Below are positions 54,546-62,531 of a DNA stretch of 64,000 nt, in pieces. Numbering within the stretch: the stretch's first letter is position 1; each line of letters begins with the position of its first letter. Origin of the DNA: Streptomyces sp. H27-H1 (GTDB lineage: Bacteria > Actinomycetota > Actinomycetes > Streptomycetales > Streptomycetaceae). The stretch lies in assembly GCF_026627445.1 (NCBI RefSeq), contig NZ_JAPNLJ010000001.1, positions 124,001-188,000 of the forward strand, read 5' to 3'. The notes beneath the pieces were generated by a model. It ran no database searches and was not told the DNA's origin. It saw only the letters and a list, made by a program, of their open reading frames with translations. The translations under genes were made by a program, and so were the position numbers.

Positions 54546-55481
54546 TTAGGGGCGCCCGTCGAGGCAGCGCGACAGCCAGTCCGAGGCCGCGGTGAACTCG
54601 CCGTCCGAGGTGCCGGCCCGGGCGGCCTGAACGTCACCCTGAGCGACACCGGCGCGCGGGTAGGAGCCGAGGAACCGGATCTGGGGGCAGGTGCGCTTGA
54701 GGCCCATCAGCGCCTCGCCGACCCGGCGGTCGGAGATGTGCCCCTCCGCGTCGACGGCGAAGCAGTAGTTGCCGATGCCCGCACCCGTCGGCCGGGACTG
54801 GATCAGCATCAGGTTCACCCCGCGGACGGCGAACTCCTGGAGCAGCTCCAGGAGCGCACCGGGGTGGTCGTCGTCCATCCACAGCACGACGGAGGTCTTG
54901 TCCGCGCCGGTCGGCGCGGCCGGCCGGGCAGGACGCCCGACGAGCACGAAGCGGGTCTCCGCGTTCTGCGCGTCGTGGATCTCGGTCACGAGCGGGACCA
55001 GCCCGTAGGTGGCGGCCGCGAACTCGCCCGCGAAGGCGGCGTCGAAACGGCCCTCCTGGACCAGCCGGGCACCGTCGGCATTGGACGCCGCCGACTCCCA
55101 CAGGGCGTCTGGAAGGTTCGACCGCAGCCAGTTGCGCACCTGCGGCTGGGCGACCGGGTGCCCCGTGACGGTTTTGACGTCCGACAGCTTGGTCCCGGGC
55201 CGCACCAGCAGCGCGAACGCGATGGGGAGGAGCACCTCGCGGTAGATCATCAGCGGTACGCCGGCGGCCAGCTCGTCCAGGGTCGAGGTGACCCCGCCCT
55301 CCACCGAGTTCTCGATCGGGACCAAGGCCGCCGCGGCCTCGCCGTTGCGCACGGCGTCCAGGGCGGCCGGCACCGAAACCATCGGGACGAGCTCCCGGGT
55401 CGCGGCTTCGGGGAGGGTTCGAAGGGCGGCTTCGGTGAACGTGCCCTCGGGACCGAGATAGGTGAAGCGGGTGGCCGACAT
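54546..55481 (-). CDS. pheA: Prephenate dehydratase
   Basis: A 311-residue stand-alone prephenate dehydratase, converting prephenate to phenylpyruvate for phenylalanine synthesis. The catalytic domain (residues 1-185) contains GPEGTFTEAAL, PIENSVEGGVTSTLDEL and the TRF motif in AETRFVLVG. A C-terminal ACT domain (about 195-280; DDHPGALLELLQEFAVRGVNLMLIQSRP) gives feedback inhibition by phenylalanine. There is no chorismate mutase fusion. ATG 55481. Downstream is the DnaA-box region. Confidence 0.95.
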   Translation of the reverse strand: MSATRFTYLGPEGTFTEAALRTLPEAATRELVPMVSVPAALDAVRNGEAAAALVPIENSVEGGVTSTLDELAAGVPLMIYREVLLPIAFALLVRPGTKLSDVKTVTGHPVAQPQVRNWLRSNLPDALWESAASNADGARLVQEGRFDAAFAGEFAAATYGLVPLVTEIHDAQNAETRFVLVGRPARPAAPTGADKTSVVLWMDDDHPGALLELLQEFAVRGVNLMLIQSRPTGAGIGNYCFAVDAEGHISDRRVGEALMGLKRTCPQIRFLGSYPRAGVAQGDVQAARAGTSDGEFTAASDWLSRCLDGRP

Positions 55482-55523
55482 GCGATCAGCCTAATGCCGG
55501 GGCCCGGACGCCACCCGGGCTGT

Positions 55524-56813
55524 TCACCCTTCGAGCAGCCGCTGGCCCACGTACTCCCCCGCGCTCGCACCGGGCGGCACCGCGTACAGGCCGCTCGACT
55601 CGTGCCGGATGAATTGCGACAGGGCGTCGCCGCGGTCGAGCTTGCGCTGGACGGGGACGAAGCCGCGCGTCGGATCGGCCTGCCAGCAGATGAAGAGCAG
55701 TCCCGCGTCGGGTGTTCCGTCCGCGGCGATCCCGTCGTGGAAGGAGAAGGGGCGCCGGAGCATGGCCGCCCCGCCGTTCTGTGCGGGCGCGGAGATCCGG
55801 GCGTGCGCGTTGGAGGCGATGACCGGCTTTCCGTCGGAGCCGATCTTGTCGAGGGCCATGGCGGTGGTCTCGCCGCCTCCGGTCAGCGGGGCACCGGTGG
55901 CCTTCGTACGGCCGATGACCTGCTCCTGCTGGGCGAGCGACTGCTGGTCCCAGTCGTCGAGGAGCATGCGGATACGGCGTACGACGGCGTACGAGCCCCC
56001 GACCATCCAGGCGTGCTCCGGGGGCACCGTCCCCTGGACGAAGATCCGCTTGTCGAAGTCGGCCTCGGTGGGCTTCGGATTGTTGGTGCCGTCGACCTGG
56101 CCCATGAGGTTACGGGCCGTCATGGGTGCCGCGGTGGCACCCGGAGAGCGGTTGAAGCCGTTCATCTGCCAGCGCGGCCGGGCCGCCTCTCCGGCGTCCT
56201 TCTGCAGTGCGCGCAGCGCGTGGAAGGCGACCAGCGCGTCGTCGGACCCGATCTGCACCCACAGGTCGCCGTTGCTGCGCTGGGCATCGAGCCGGTCTGA
56301 GGAGAAGCCCGGCAGCGGGTCGAGGGCGGCGGGGCGGCGGCCGGTGAGGCCGGTGCGTTCGAAGAAGGAGTAGCCGAAACCGAAGGTGACGCTGAGGGAC
56401 GAGGGGCCGGAGCCGAGGGCGATGCCGGTGTCGGCGACCGGCGCCGTCCCGCCCGCCATGAGCCGGCGCGCGGTATCGGACCACCGCCGCATCAGGGCGG
56501 CGGCCTCGGTACGCCCGGCGCCGGGCGCCAGGTCGAAGGCGAGTACGTGCCCCTTTGCCTGAAGAGGTGTGGTGATGCCGGACTGGTGATCACCTTGGAA
56601 GGCGACCTGTGTGGCGCCGAGGCTGCCGGGAGCGCCGCCGGAGCCCGTCGTCCCGGACCCGGGCCCCTCGGACTGGACCAGGGCCGCGCCGGCGGCGCCG
56701 AGTGCGAGCCCGGCGGCGCTCGCGGCGCCCACCGTGCCCAGCAGGCGGCGCCGGGAGATCTCGATGCCGGGGAGCCCTGTGGTGGTCTCGGTGGTGTCGC
56801 TGTTCTGGGTCAT
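55524..56813 (-). CDS. dtpA: Tat-exported dye-decolorizing peroxidase
   Basis: A 429-residue haem peroxidase of the DyP family. The N-terminus has a twin-arginine signal (SRRRLLGTVGAASAAG, residues about 20-50), so it is exported folded. The DyP motif GQVDGTNNP provides the distal Asp, and the proximal haem histidine is probably in NAHARISAPA. In S. lividans the equivalent, DtpA, acts with the copper enzyme GlxA in development. ATG 56813, 5 bases after copCD. Symbol by neighbourhood and family. Confidence 0.9.
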   Translation of the reverse strand: MTQNSDTTETTTGLPGIEISRRRLLGTVGAASAAGLALGAAGAALVQSEGPGSGTTGSGGAPGSLGATQVAFQGDHQSGITTPLQAKGHVLAFDLAPGAGRTEAAALMRRWSDTARRLMAGGTAPVADTGIALGSGPSSLSVTFGFGYSFFERTGLTGRRPAALDPLPGFSSDRLDAQRSNGDLWVQIGSDDALVAFHALRALQKDAGEAARPRWQMNGFNRSPGATAAPMTARNLMGQVDGTNNPKPTEADFDKRIFVQGTVPPEHAWMVGGSYAVVRRIRMLLDDWDQQSLAQQEQVIGRTKATGAPLTGGGETTAMALDKIGSDGKPVIASNAHARISAPAQNGGAAMLRRPFSFHDGIAADGTPDAGLLFICWQADPTRGFVPVQRKLDRGDALSQFIRHESSGLYAVPPGASAGEYVGQRLLEG

Positions 56814-56818
56814 GCTGG

Positions 56819-58816
56819 TCAGCCGATCTTCACGTTCTTCTGGACGGTCGTCTGGTCGATGTCGGAGGTGCGGACGGTGACGTCGATCCGCCAGTCGCCG
56901 GCCAGCGGAAGCTGGACACCCGACGCGCTCCAGTGCCCCGGAACGGCGCGCTCGGGGAGGACGGGAAGCGGGCCGATCTCCTTGGCCTCCAAGGTGAAGG
57001 ACACCTTGAGCTCGGGCAGATCGAGCGGCTTGCCGTCGGGGGTCTCGGCCCAAACGTGGAGCGTGTTCGCTCCGACGCGGCCCGGGTCCAGCTGAAGCCT
57101 GACCGAACCCTTGCCGTTCTGACCGCCGGTGTCGAAGGGCAGCGTGACCTTGACCGCGCGGTCCGGAACGGCGGTCGCGGTGGAGCCGCGGCCGGCCTCC
57201 AGCTCCGCGGCGCGGCCGGGCTCGGTGCTGGTGAGGATGGTGGTGACGGCCAGCAGGACCACGGCGACACCGGCCTCGGCGAGGACGGACCGGCGCAGGC
57301 CGGAGCGGCCCGGGTCGGCGTCGCGCGCCTGCTTCTCCCGCGCGGTGCGCCGGGCGGCACTCTGGCGGGCGAGCTGCGCGGCTCGCCGGGGGTTGGAGGC
57401 GCCGCTGTCGGGGACGGCGGTGGCAACCGGGGTGACGGTCGATGTTTCACGTGAAACATCGGAGGCGCCCTCAGCCTCAGCCTCGGTCTCGGCCGCTCCC
57501 TCACCCTCGGCCGCTCCCTCGCTCCCGGCCAGCCGCGAGGTCCACTTCCGGGAGGTGTAGGCGATGGCTACGACGGTGCCGACGAGGCCGATCTTGATGA
57601 GCAGCAGCCGGCCGTAGTCGGTCCCCGTCAGTGCGGACCAGCTGCCGACCTGGCGCCAGGCCTGATAGGTGCCGGTGCAGGCCAGGACGAGGACGCTGGT
57701 GAAGGCGACGGTGGAGAAGCGCCGGATGGCTGCCCGCTCGATCCCGGGCACCTTGTGGAGCGCGACGAGCAATGCAGTGAGTCCGCCGAGCCAGGTGGCG
57801 ACGGCCAGCAGGTGCAGGATGTCGACGGGCATGGCCAGGCCGGGCTGGATACCGGTGGACGCGTGCTCGGACAACGCCCAGGTGGCGGCGATACCTCCTG
57901 CGACGACGGTTCCGCCGATACCGAGCCCGAAGACGAGGTCGCTCTCCGCCTTAACGTCCTCTTCGGGGCTGTCGGAAGCCGCGTCCGAGGTGTGGCGCCG
58001 GGCATAGGAGCCGAACAGGACGGTGATGAACAGCGCGGCGGCGCCGAGGAGAAGGAGTCGCGAGACGAGCGAGGCCCCGGACTTGGTCTCCAGGACGGCC
58101 TTCAGCCCGGTGAGGTCGAAGGCGTCGGCGAAGTTCCCCGACCCCGTGTAGGGGTTGCGGAGCAGCAGCATCACGAGGGTGGCCGCGGTGAGCGCGACCC
58201 AGGCCCGTACGACCAGCTTCTGCATGGGCCGTTCGGCGGCGCCCCGGCGCCAGCACAGGAGGATGAAGGCGGCGCCGCCGACGAGCACCGCGAACCCGGC
58301 GTAGGCCACGTAGCGTGCGATGCCGTAGGCGATGGCGACGGGCCCGTCGCCCGCCGTGCGCGAGGGCAGTGAGAAGGCGGTCTCGGAGGGGGCCCCGATG
58401 GAGAAGGTGAAGGCGCCGGAGACCGGATGGCTGTCGGCGGATATGGCCTGCCAGGCGACGGTGTAGGTGCCGTCCGGCAACCCCGGGCGCAGGGCGGTGC
58501 CGTACTGGATGGTGTTCCCGCTGCAGAGGTCGCGCAGCTCACCGGTGTCGATGCGTTTGCCCTGGGGATCCAGGACGCGGATGGAGTCGCCGTTCATGGC
58601 GACCCCCTCCGAGAAGGTGAGGGTGACCTGGGCGGGCGCCGTGGCGACCACCGCCCCGTCCGTGGGGTCGCTCGCGGTCAGGGCGGCATGGGCCGAGGCC
58701 GGGCCGGCCGCGGCGAAGAACGCCGTCAGCAGGGCCGCGAGGACCAGCGTGAGCCGCGGCAGGAGAGCCGTGGCACGGACGCGGGCCGTGGATGGGGTCG
58801 GGGCGGTGGCCGTCAT
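56819..58816 (-). CDS. CopC-CopD fusion copper resistance/transport protein
   Basis: A 665-residue protein: signal peptide (residues about 1-42), then a CopC domain starting HAALTASDP, where the mature N-terminal His is a copper ligand, with DSHPVSG further on. A CopD-type eight-helix membrane domain follows (about 170-440), then an unusual Glu/Ala-rich loop and a C-terminal helix plus extracellular YtkA-like domain (about 550-665). parS site 11 lies in the loop, encoding DVSRETS. Copper import or delivery is the expected role. Confidence 0.9.
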   Translation of the reverse strand: MTATAPTPSTARVRATALLPRLTLVLAALLTAFFAAAGPASAHAALTASDPTDGAVVATAPAQVTLTFSEGVAMNGDSIRVLDPQGKRIDTGELRDLCSGNTIQYGTALRPGLPDGTYTVAWQAISADSHPVSGAFTFSIGAPSETAFSLPSRTAGDGPVAIAYGIARYVAYAGFAVLVGGAAFILLCWRRGAAERPMQKLVVRAWVALTAATLVMLLLRNPYTGSGNFADAFDLTGLKAVLETKSGASLVSRLLLLGAAALFITVLFGSYARRHTSDAASDSPEEDVKAESDLVFGLGIGGTVVAGGIAATWALSEHASTGIQPGLAMPVDILHLLAVATWLGGLTALLVALHKVPGIERAAIRRFSTVAFTSVLVLACTGTYQAWRQVGSWSALTGTDYGRLLLIKIGLVGTVVAIAYTSRKWTSRLAGSEGAAEGEGAAETEAEAEGASDVSRETSTVTPVATAVPDSGASNPRRAAQLARQSAARRTAREKQARDADPGRSGLRRSVLAEAGVAVVLLAVTTILTSTEPGRAAELEAGRGSTATAVPDRAVKVTLPFDTGGQNGKGSVRLQLDPGRVGANTLHVWAETPDGKPLDLPELKVSFTLEAKEIGPLPVLPERAVPGHWSASGVQLPLAGDWRIDVTVRTSDIDQTTVQKNVKIG
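57443..57458. other. parS: parS site 11, inside copCD
   Basis: Perfect TGTTTCACGTGAAACA, symmetry 57440-57461. It lies in the disordered linker of the CopCD protein, read on the minus strand as VSRET. Confidence 0.95.
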
Positions 58817-58838
58817 GGCGTTTCAGTCCCTCGGTCCG

Positions 58839-59339
58839 TCAGTGGGAGGTGCCATCGGTGGATGCCGGAGCCTTGTACGTCCGCTCCTTGACGTCCAGCT
58901 CGACCTTGACCGGGCCGGACTTCTCGAAGCGCAGTTCGACGGTGACCTTGTCGCCGACCTTGGGGGTGTTCTTGAGCCCCATGAACATGACGTGGCTGCC
59001 ACCGCGCGCCAGCCGCAGCTCGCCCTTCGCGGGCACGTCCAGGGACTGCACCTGCTGCATCTTCTGATCCTTGGTCTCGTGGACCTGCAGATCGTCGGAG
59101 AGCGGGCTCGTGACTCCGGTCAGCTTGTCGGCCGTCTTGGAGTCGTTCTTGATGACCATGAACGCGCCGGCCATCTTGTCGTTCACGGGCTCCGGCATGT
59201 AGCCGCCGCTGACCGTCAGCTTCGGCTGGTCGCCGGAGCCGGACGCCGAGTCCTTGGTGTCCGCGGAGCAGCCGGATATGGCGAGCGCAGCCGTCAGGGA
59301 GAGGGCGACGGCGAGGGTGCGGGTGGTGCGGGCGGTCAC
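58839..59339 (-). CDS. Periplasmic-type copper chaperone PCu(A)C lipoprotein
   Basis: A 166-residue lipoprotein (lipobox LAISGC, cysteine near residue 24). The PCuAC copper site is present as VHETKDQKM and SHVMFMGL (His and Met ligands). It transfers Cu(I) to cuproenzymes such as cytochrome oxidase, together with Sco. GTG 59339 overlaps the Sco stop as GTGA, so translation is coupled. S. lividans ECuC is the named equivalent. Confidence 0.93.
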   Translation of the reverse strand: MTARTTRTLAVALSLTAALAISGCSADTKDSASGSGDQPKLTVSGGYMPEPVNDKMAGAFMVIKNDSKTADKLTGVTSPLSDDLQVHETKDQKMQQVQSLDVPAKGELRLARGGSHVMFMGLKNTPKVGDKVTVELRFEKSGPVKVELDVKERTYKAPASTDGTSH

Positions 59340-59989
59340 GGGTTCTCTCCCTTGACGATCTTCGGCAGATCCTTGGTGTAGTCATCGACGGTGGTGCTCT
59401 CGCCGTAGAGGAGGTAGCCCTCGTCGGTCTTGGGCGAGAAGGCGATGACCTGGGCGCCGTGCATGGAGACGACGTTGCCGTTGGCATCCTTCTTGGCGGC
59501 CTCGATACCGATGCCGAGCGTGCGCGCGGCCGCCTGGATGGTTGCGAAGTCCCCGGTCAGCCCGGTGAACGCCGGGTCCTGGCCCTTGAGCCACGCGCCG
59601 AGGGACTCGGGATTGTCCCGTTCCGGGTCGGTGGTGATGAAGACGACCTGGAGCTTGTCCTGGTCGGCCTTGGGAAGTGCCTTCTTGGCAACGGCGATGT
59701 TGCTCATCGTCAGGGGGCACACGTCGGGGCAGAGGGTGTAGCCGAAGTAGATGAGCGTCGCCTTGCCCTTGGTCTGCTCGCGCAGGTTCCACGGCTTGCC
59801 GGTGGTGTCCGTCAGGACGACGTCCGGCTTGTCGAAGGGGCGGTCGAGCACGGTGGCGGGGCCGGCTTTCGCCTGGCCCTCGCTGATCTGGGTGACCTGG
59901 CCGGTCTTGGCCGGTTCACCACCGCAGGCGGTGAGGGTGAGGGCGGCCGCCGCCACGAGGGCGGCGAGCGTCACACGTGTGGTGCGCAT
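59336..59989 (-). CDS. sco: Sco1/SenC copper chaperone
   Basis: A 217-residue lipoprotein with lipobox LTAC and a thioredoxin-like fold. The copper site is TLCPDVCP (CxxxC, near residue 88) with a distal His in SMHGAQ (near residue 180). Sco inserts copper into the CuA site of cytochrome oxidase and related enzymes. It precedes PCuAC directly and follows the YcnI gene by 69 bases that may form a hairpin (60024-60052). Confidence 0.94.
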   Translation of the reverse strand: MRTTRVTLAALVAAAALTLTACGGEPAKTGQVTQISEGQAKAGPATVLDRPFDKPDVVLTDTTGKPWNLREQTKGKATLIYFGYTLCPDVCPLTMSNIAVAKKALPKADQDKLQVVFITTDPERDNPESLGAWLKGQDPAFTGLTGDFATIQAAARTLGIGIEAAKKDANGNVVSMHGAQVIAFSPKTDEGYLLYGESTTVDDYTKDLPKIVKGENP

Positions 59990-60058
59990 GGGAAAGTCCC
60001 TGAGATCGGGGGTTGTACGGGTGGATCCGCAGCCGGCCGGCTGTGCGGGATCGGCAGG

Positions 60059-60778
60059 TCAGGAGGTGCGGCGGCGCGAGGCGATACCGAAGGCCACGCC
60101 ACCGAGTCCGATGACGATGCCGGCGACGCCGAGCGCGCGTGCGGTGGTGTCGGAGCCGGTCTTGGCAGCCGCCTCGTCGTGGCTGTCCTTGGGGTCGGCG
60201 GCGGCGTTCTTGTCGCCGTCCGTCTTCGCGTCGTGGTGGTCGCCCTCCGCCGGGGCGGCGTTCAGCTTGAGGACGGGGGCCGGGTTCTGCGGTTCCGCAG
60301 CGCCTTCCTTGGCCTCCTCGATCCAGCGGACGACCTCGCCGTTGTCGTAGGTCTGGATCGCCTTGAAGACCATCTTGTCGGCGTTGTCGGGGAGCTTGCC
60401 GATGGAGAGCGGGAACTGCTGGAACTTGCCGGACTCGATCTTGCCGCCTGTCCAGGTGACCTTGGTGACGGCTTCGTTGATCTGCTTGCCGTGCACGGTG
60501 AGCGGCTTGTCGAGCTTGGTCTTCTCGACGTTCACGATCCAGCCGGGAACGTCCTGCGGCATGACGGAGGAGAGCGGCTGGTCGACGGGGAAGTTGACTT
60601 CCAGCTGGGTCGTCGCGGCGCCGTCCCGCTCGTTGGGGACCTTGAAGTTGATCGTGGCGTAGCCGCCCTTGGTGGCCTCGCCGGGCTGCACGCCGACATG
60701 GGCGAAGGCGGTGCCGGACAGGAGGAGGACGGAACCGGCGGCGAGGGCGGCGGCGAAGGAGACGCGAGAGGTCTTCAC
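60059..60778 (-). CDS. YcnI-like copper-binding protein (DUF1775)
   Basis: A 239-residue secreted protein: signal peptide, then mature N-terminus AHVGVQPGEA, whose histidine after cleavage is a probable copper ligand, a YcnI domain (about residues 27-165; LEVNFPVDQPLSSVMPQDVPGW), a charged His/Asp-rich linker, and a C-terminal membrane helix with RRR anchor. GTG 60778 has GGAG about 11 bases upstream. It begins the copper operon. Confidence 0.88.
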   Translation of the reverse strand: MKTSRVSFAAALAAGSVLLLSGTAFAHVGVQPGEATKGGYATINFKVPNERDGAATTQLEVNFPVDQPLSSVMPQDVPGWIVNVEKTKLDKPLTVHGKQINEAVTKVTWTGGKIESGKFQQFPLSIGKLPDNADKMVFKAIQTYDNGEVVRWIEEAKEGAAEPQNPAPVLKLNAAPAEGDHHDAKTDGDKNAAADPKDSHDEAAAKTGSDTTARALGVAGIVIGLGGVAFGIASRRRTS

Positions 60779-60888
60779 GGCAGAAACACTCCACGGAAGC
60801 GGTGGTGACGGCGGCTCCGCACGCGGCGCGCACGGAGTTCGCGGCACCGGTACTCCCGATGTGAGTCCCGGGGAGAACAGATGCCGCT

Positions 60889-61704
60889 TCAGGCTGCGAG
60901 GGCGAATGCCGTCGGCGGCCCGCGCCTGATCACCGTGTGCTGGAGTGCGTCCCGGCCCGTGAAGAGCGCGGGACCGGTCCCGGCTCCCGCGGCCCGCGGG
61001 GTACGGGCAGGCCTGCCCGCGAGCCCCGCGCCGAGGGCCCGTACGTAGGCCAGCGCGGCGCGCAGCGGGCGCACCGGTCCGGCTCCGGCGGAGAGCCTGG
61101 ACAGTTCGAGGAGGCGGAACAGCGCGGCGTCGCCGCGCCCGAGCAGCCAGCCGGCGGCGAGTGCGGCCAGCAGGTGCCCGATCAGCATGGCCGGGCTGAG
61201 CAGGCCGACGAGTCCGGTGGCCGGCTCCACGAGGCCCTGCCCCATGGAGGCGTGGGCCATGTGGCCCTGAGCCTCGGCCTGCGCGGCCACGGCGTCCGGG
61301 TCCAGCCCGGCGCTCTCCACGATCCGCCGGGCATCCGCCGGGTTGAGCGGGACGGAGTTGCCCCCGCACACCAACTGGGCGGCCAGTGCCGCGAGCGAGG
61401 TCTCCGAAGAAGTACCGCCGCCCGCCGGGGCCTTGTGCTGGCCGAGGCCGAAGAGGGTGTGCAGCGCGAGCTGTCCGCCGGCCAGCGCCGCGGCGATGCC
61501 GGGCAGCGACCGGCGGCGTCCCGCGAGCGGGGCCGCGACCGCGAAAACGGAGAGGAAGCCGGCGCACAGGGACCACCAGGGCACCGTCGCGCAGGAGGCC
61601 AGGGCGTGCCCGACCGCGGACAGCACGACACAGACCGCGGTGAACACCGCGGCCCGGATCAGCCTGAGGCCGAGTCCGGCCTGCGTCGCGTGGGGGGCAG
61701 TCAT
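60889..61704 (-). CDS. Integral membrane protein in the copper locus
   Basis: A 271-residue protein with about four hydrophobic segments and a long C-terminal cytosolic region ending in Ala/Arg-rich sequence. A central Met/His run (GHMAHASMGQG) could bind copper. No family was recognised. It lies 110 bases upstream of the YcnI gene on the same strand, so it probably belongs to the operon. Role inferred from context only. Confidence 0.6.
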   Translation of the reverse strand: MTAPHATQAGLGLRLIRAAVFTAVCVVLSAVGHALASCATVPWWSLCAGFLSVFAVAAPLAGRRRSLPGIAAALAGGQLALHTLFGLGQHKAPAGGGTSSETSLAALAAQLVCGGNSVPLNPADARRIVESAGLDPDAVAAQAEAQGHMAHASMGQGLVEPATGLVGLLSPAMLIGHLLAALAAGWLLGRGDAALFRLLELSRLSAGAGPVRPLRAALAYVRALGAGLAGRPARTPRAAGAGTGPALFTGRDALQHTVIRRGPPTAFALAA

Positions 61705-62004
61705 GGCTGGGCCATCATCGCACTGGGCTCAGGCGCCTCATACGGCAGGTGCGACAGATAGTTGCATCCCCGCGCACGGATGCCTCGTACGCGTTCCGTG
61801 TACGGATGCCCCCCGCACCTCTCCCCGTGGATGCCCGTACTCACTTCTCGCGGATGCTTGTGCGCGCCCCCGTACGCGCTCCCGCGCACTCCCCCATGCG
61901 CAGCCCCGCATACACCGCCGCCCGGGAGAGCCGCATCGGCCGAATGAGGGCTCTGTCGCCCCTGGGGGGCTTAGCCCCGGCGCGGGGAGGCAATACGTAA
62001 CCCT
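61705..62004. other. 300-base gap with GGATGC repeats
   Basis: Divergent region between the membrane protein and the anti-sigma-type gene. GGATGC occurs at 61778, 61804, 61829 and 61852 (spacing 26, 25 and 23 bases), and GCATCC, its inverse, at 61764. No gene is visible. Confidence 0.5.
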
Positions 62005-62475
62005 ATGAGCATCTGGTGGTCTCTCCACTTGAGGCGCGAAGCAGCGAGTGTGCCCCTCGCGAGGCGGCTGCTGTTGGGGACGATGGAGACGGCGGGGGTG
62101 GACCCGGACATCTCCTTCGACCTGTCGGTGGCGTTGAGCGAGGCGTGCGCGAACGCGGTGGAGCACGGTGGCCGCGAAGCCCCGTGCTCGGGATTCACGG
62201 ACGGCGAATCTCCGGAAGGGACCGGGGCGTACCACGTCACGGCCTACCTGGACGGGGACCGCTGCCGCATCGAGGTGAGCGACTCGGGTCCGGGGTTCCC
62301 GGCCGCGACGGTGTCCCGGCGCAGACCCTCGCTGTCCGAGCACGGCCGGGGCCTGCACCTGATCGAGGAACTCGCCGACCACGTCCGGTTCCGCAACCGG
62401 CCGGGCCGGGGCGCGGTGGTCAGCTTCGACAAGATGCTGAAGTGGCGCGACGGCGCACTGCTGAAGGTGTCGTAG
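62005..62475 (+). CDS. Anti-sigma-type ATP-binding protein (HATPase_c)
   Basis: A 156-residue GHKL ATPase of the RsbW/SpoIIAB type: N-box ALSEACANAVEHG, G1 box DSGPGF, and GRGLHLIEEL. Such proteins phosphorylate anti-anti-sigma factors or bind sigma factors. No sigma or STAS gene is adjacent, so the partner is unknown. ATG 62005 has no strong ribosome site. It is monocistronic, with a strong hairpin downstream. Confidence 0.87.
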   Translation: MSIWWSLHLRREAASVPLARRLLLGTMETAGVDPDISFDLSVALSEACANAVEHGGREAPCSGFTDGESPEGTGAYHVTAYLDGDRCRIEVSDSGPGFPAATVSRRRPSLSEHGRGLHLIEELADHVRFRNRPGRGAVVSFDKMLKWRDGALLKVS

Positions 62476-62522
62476 ACGCGCCGATGGGCGGAACCCGACG
62501 AGGGTTCCGCCCATCGGCGCGT
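62476..62522. terminator. Bidirectional terminator between convergent genes
   Basis: A perfect 21-base stem (62476-62496 against 62502-62522) with 5-base loop starts on the base after the HATPase gene stop. Confidence 0.9.
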
Positions 62523-62531
62523 ACGGGGGCG

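Noticed and set aside
61764-61858. GGATGC repeats as a CRISPR array
   Set aside because: Repeat units are six bases, spacers are not of uniform CRISPR size, and there are no cas genes.
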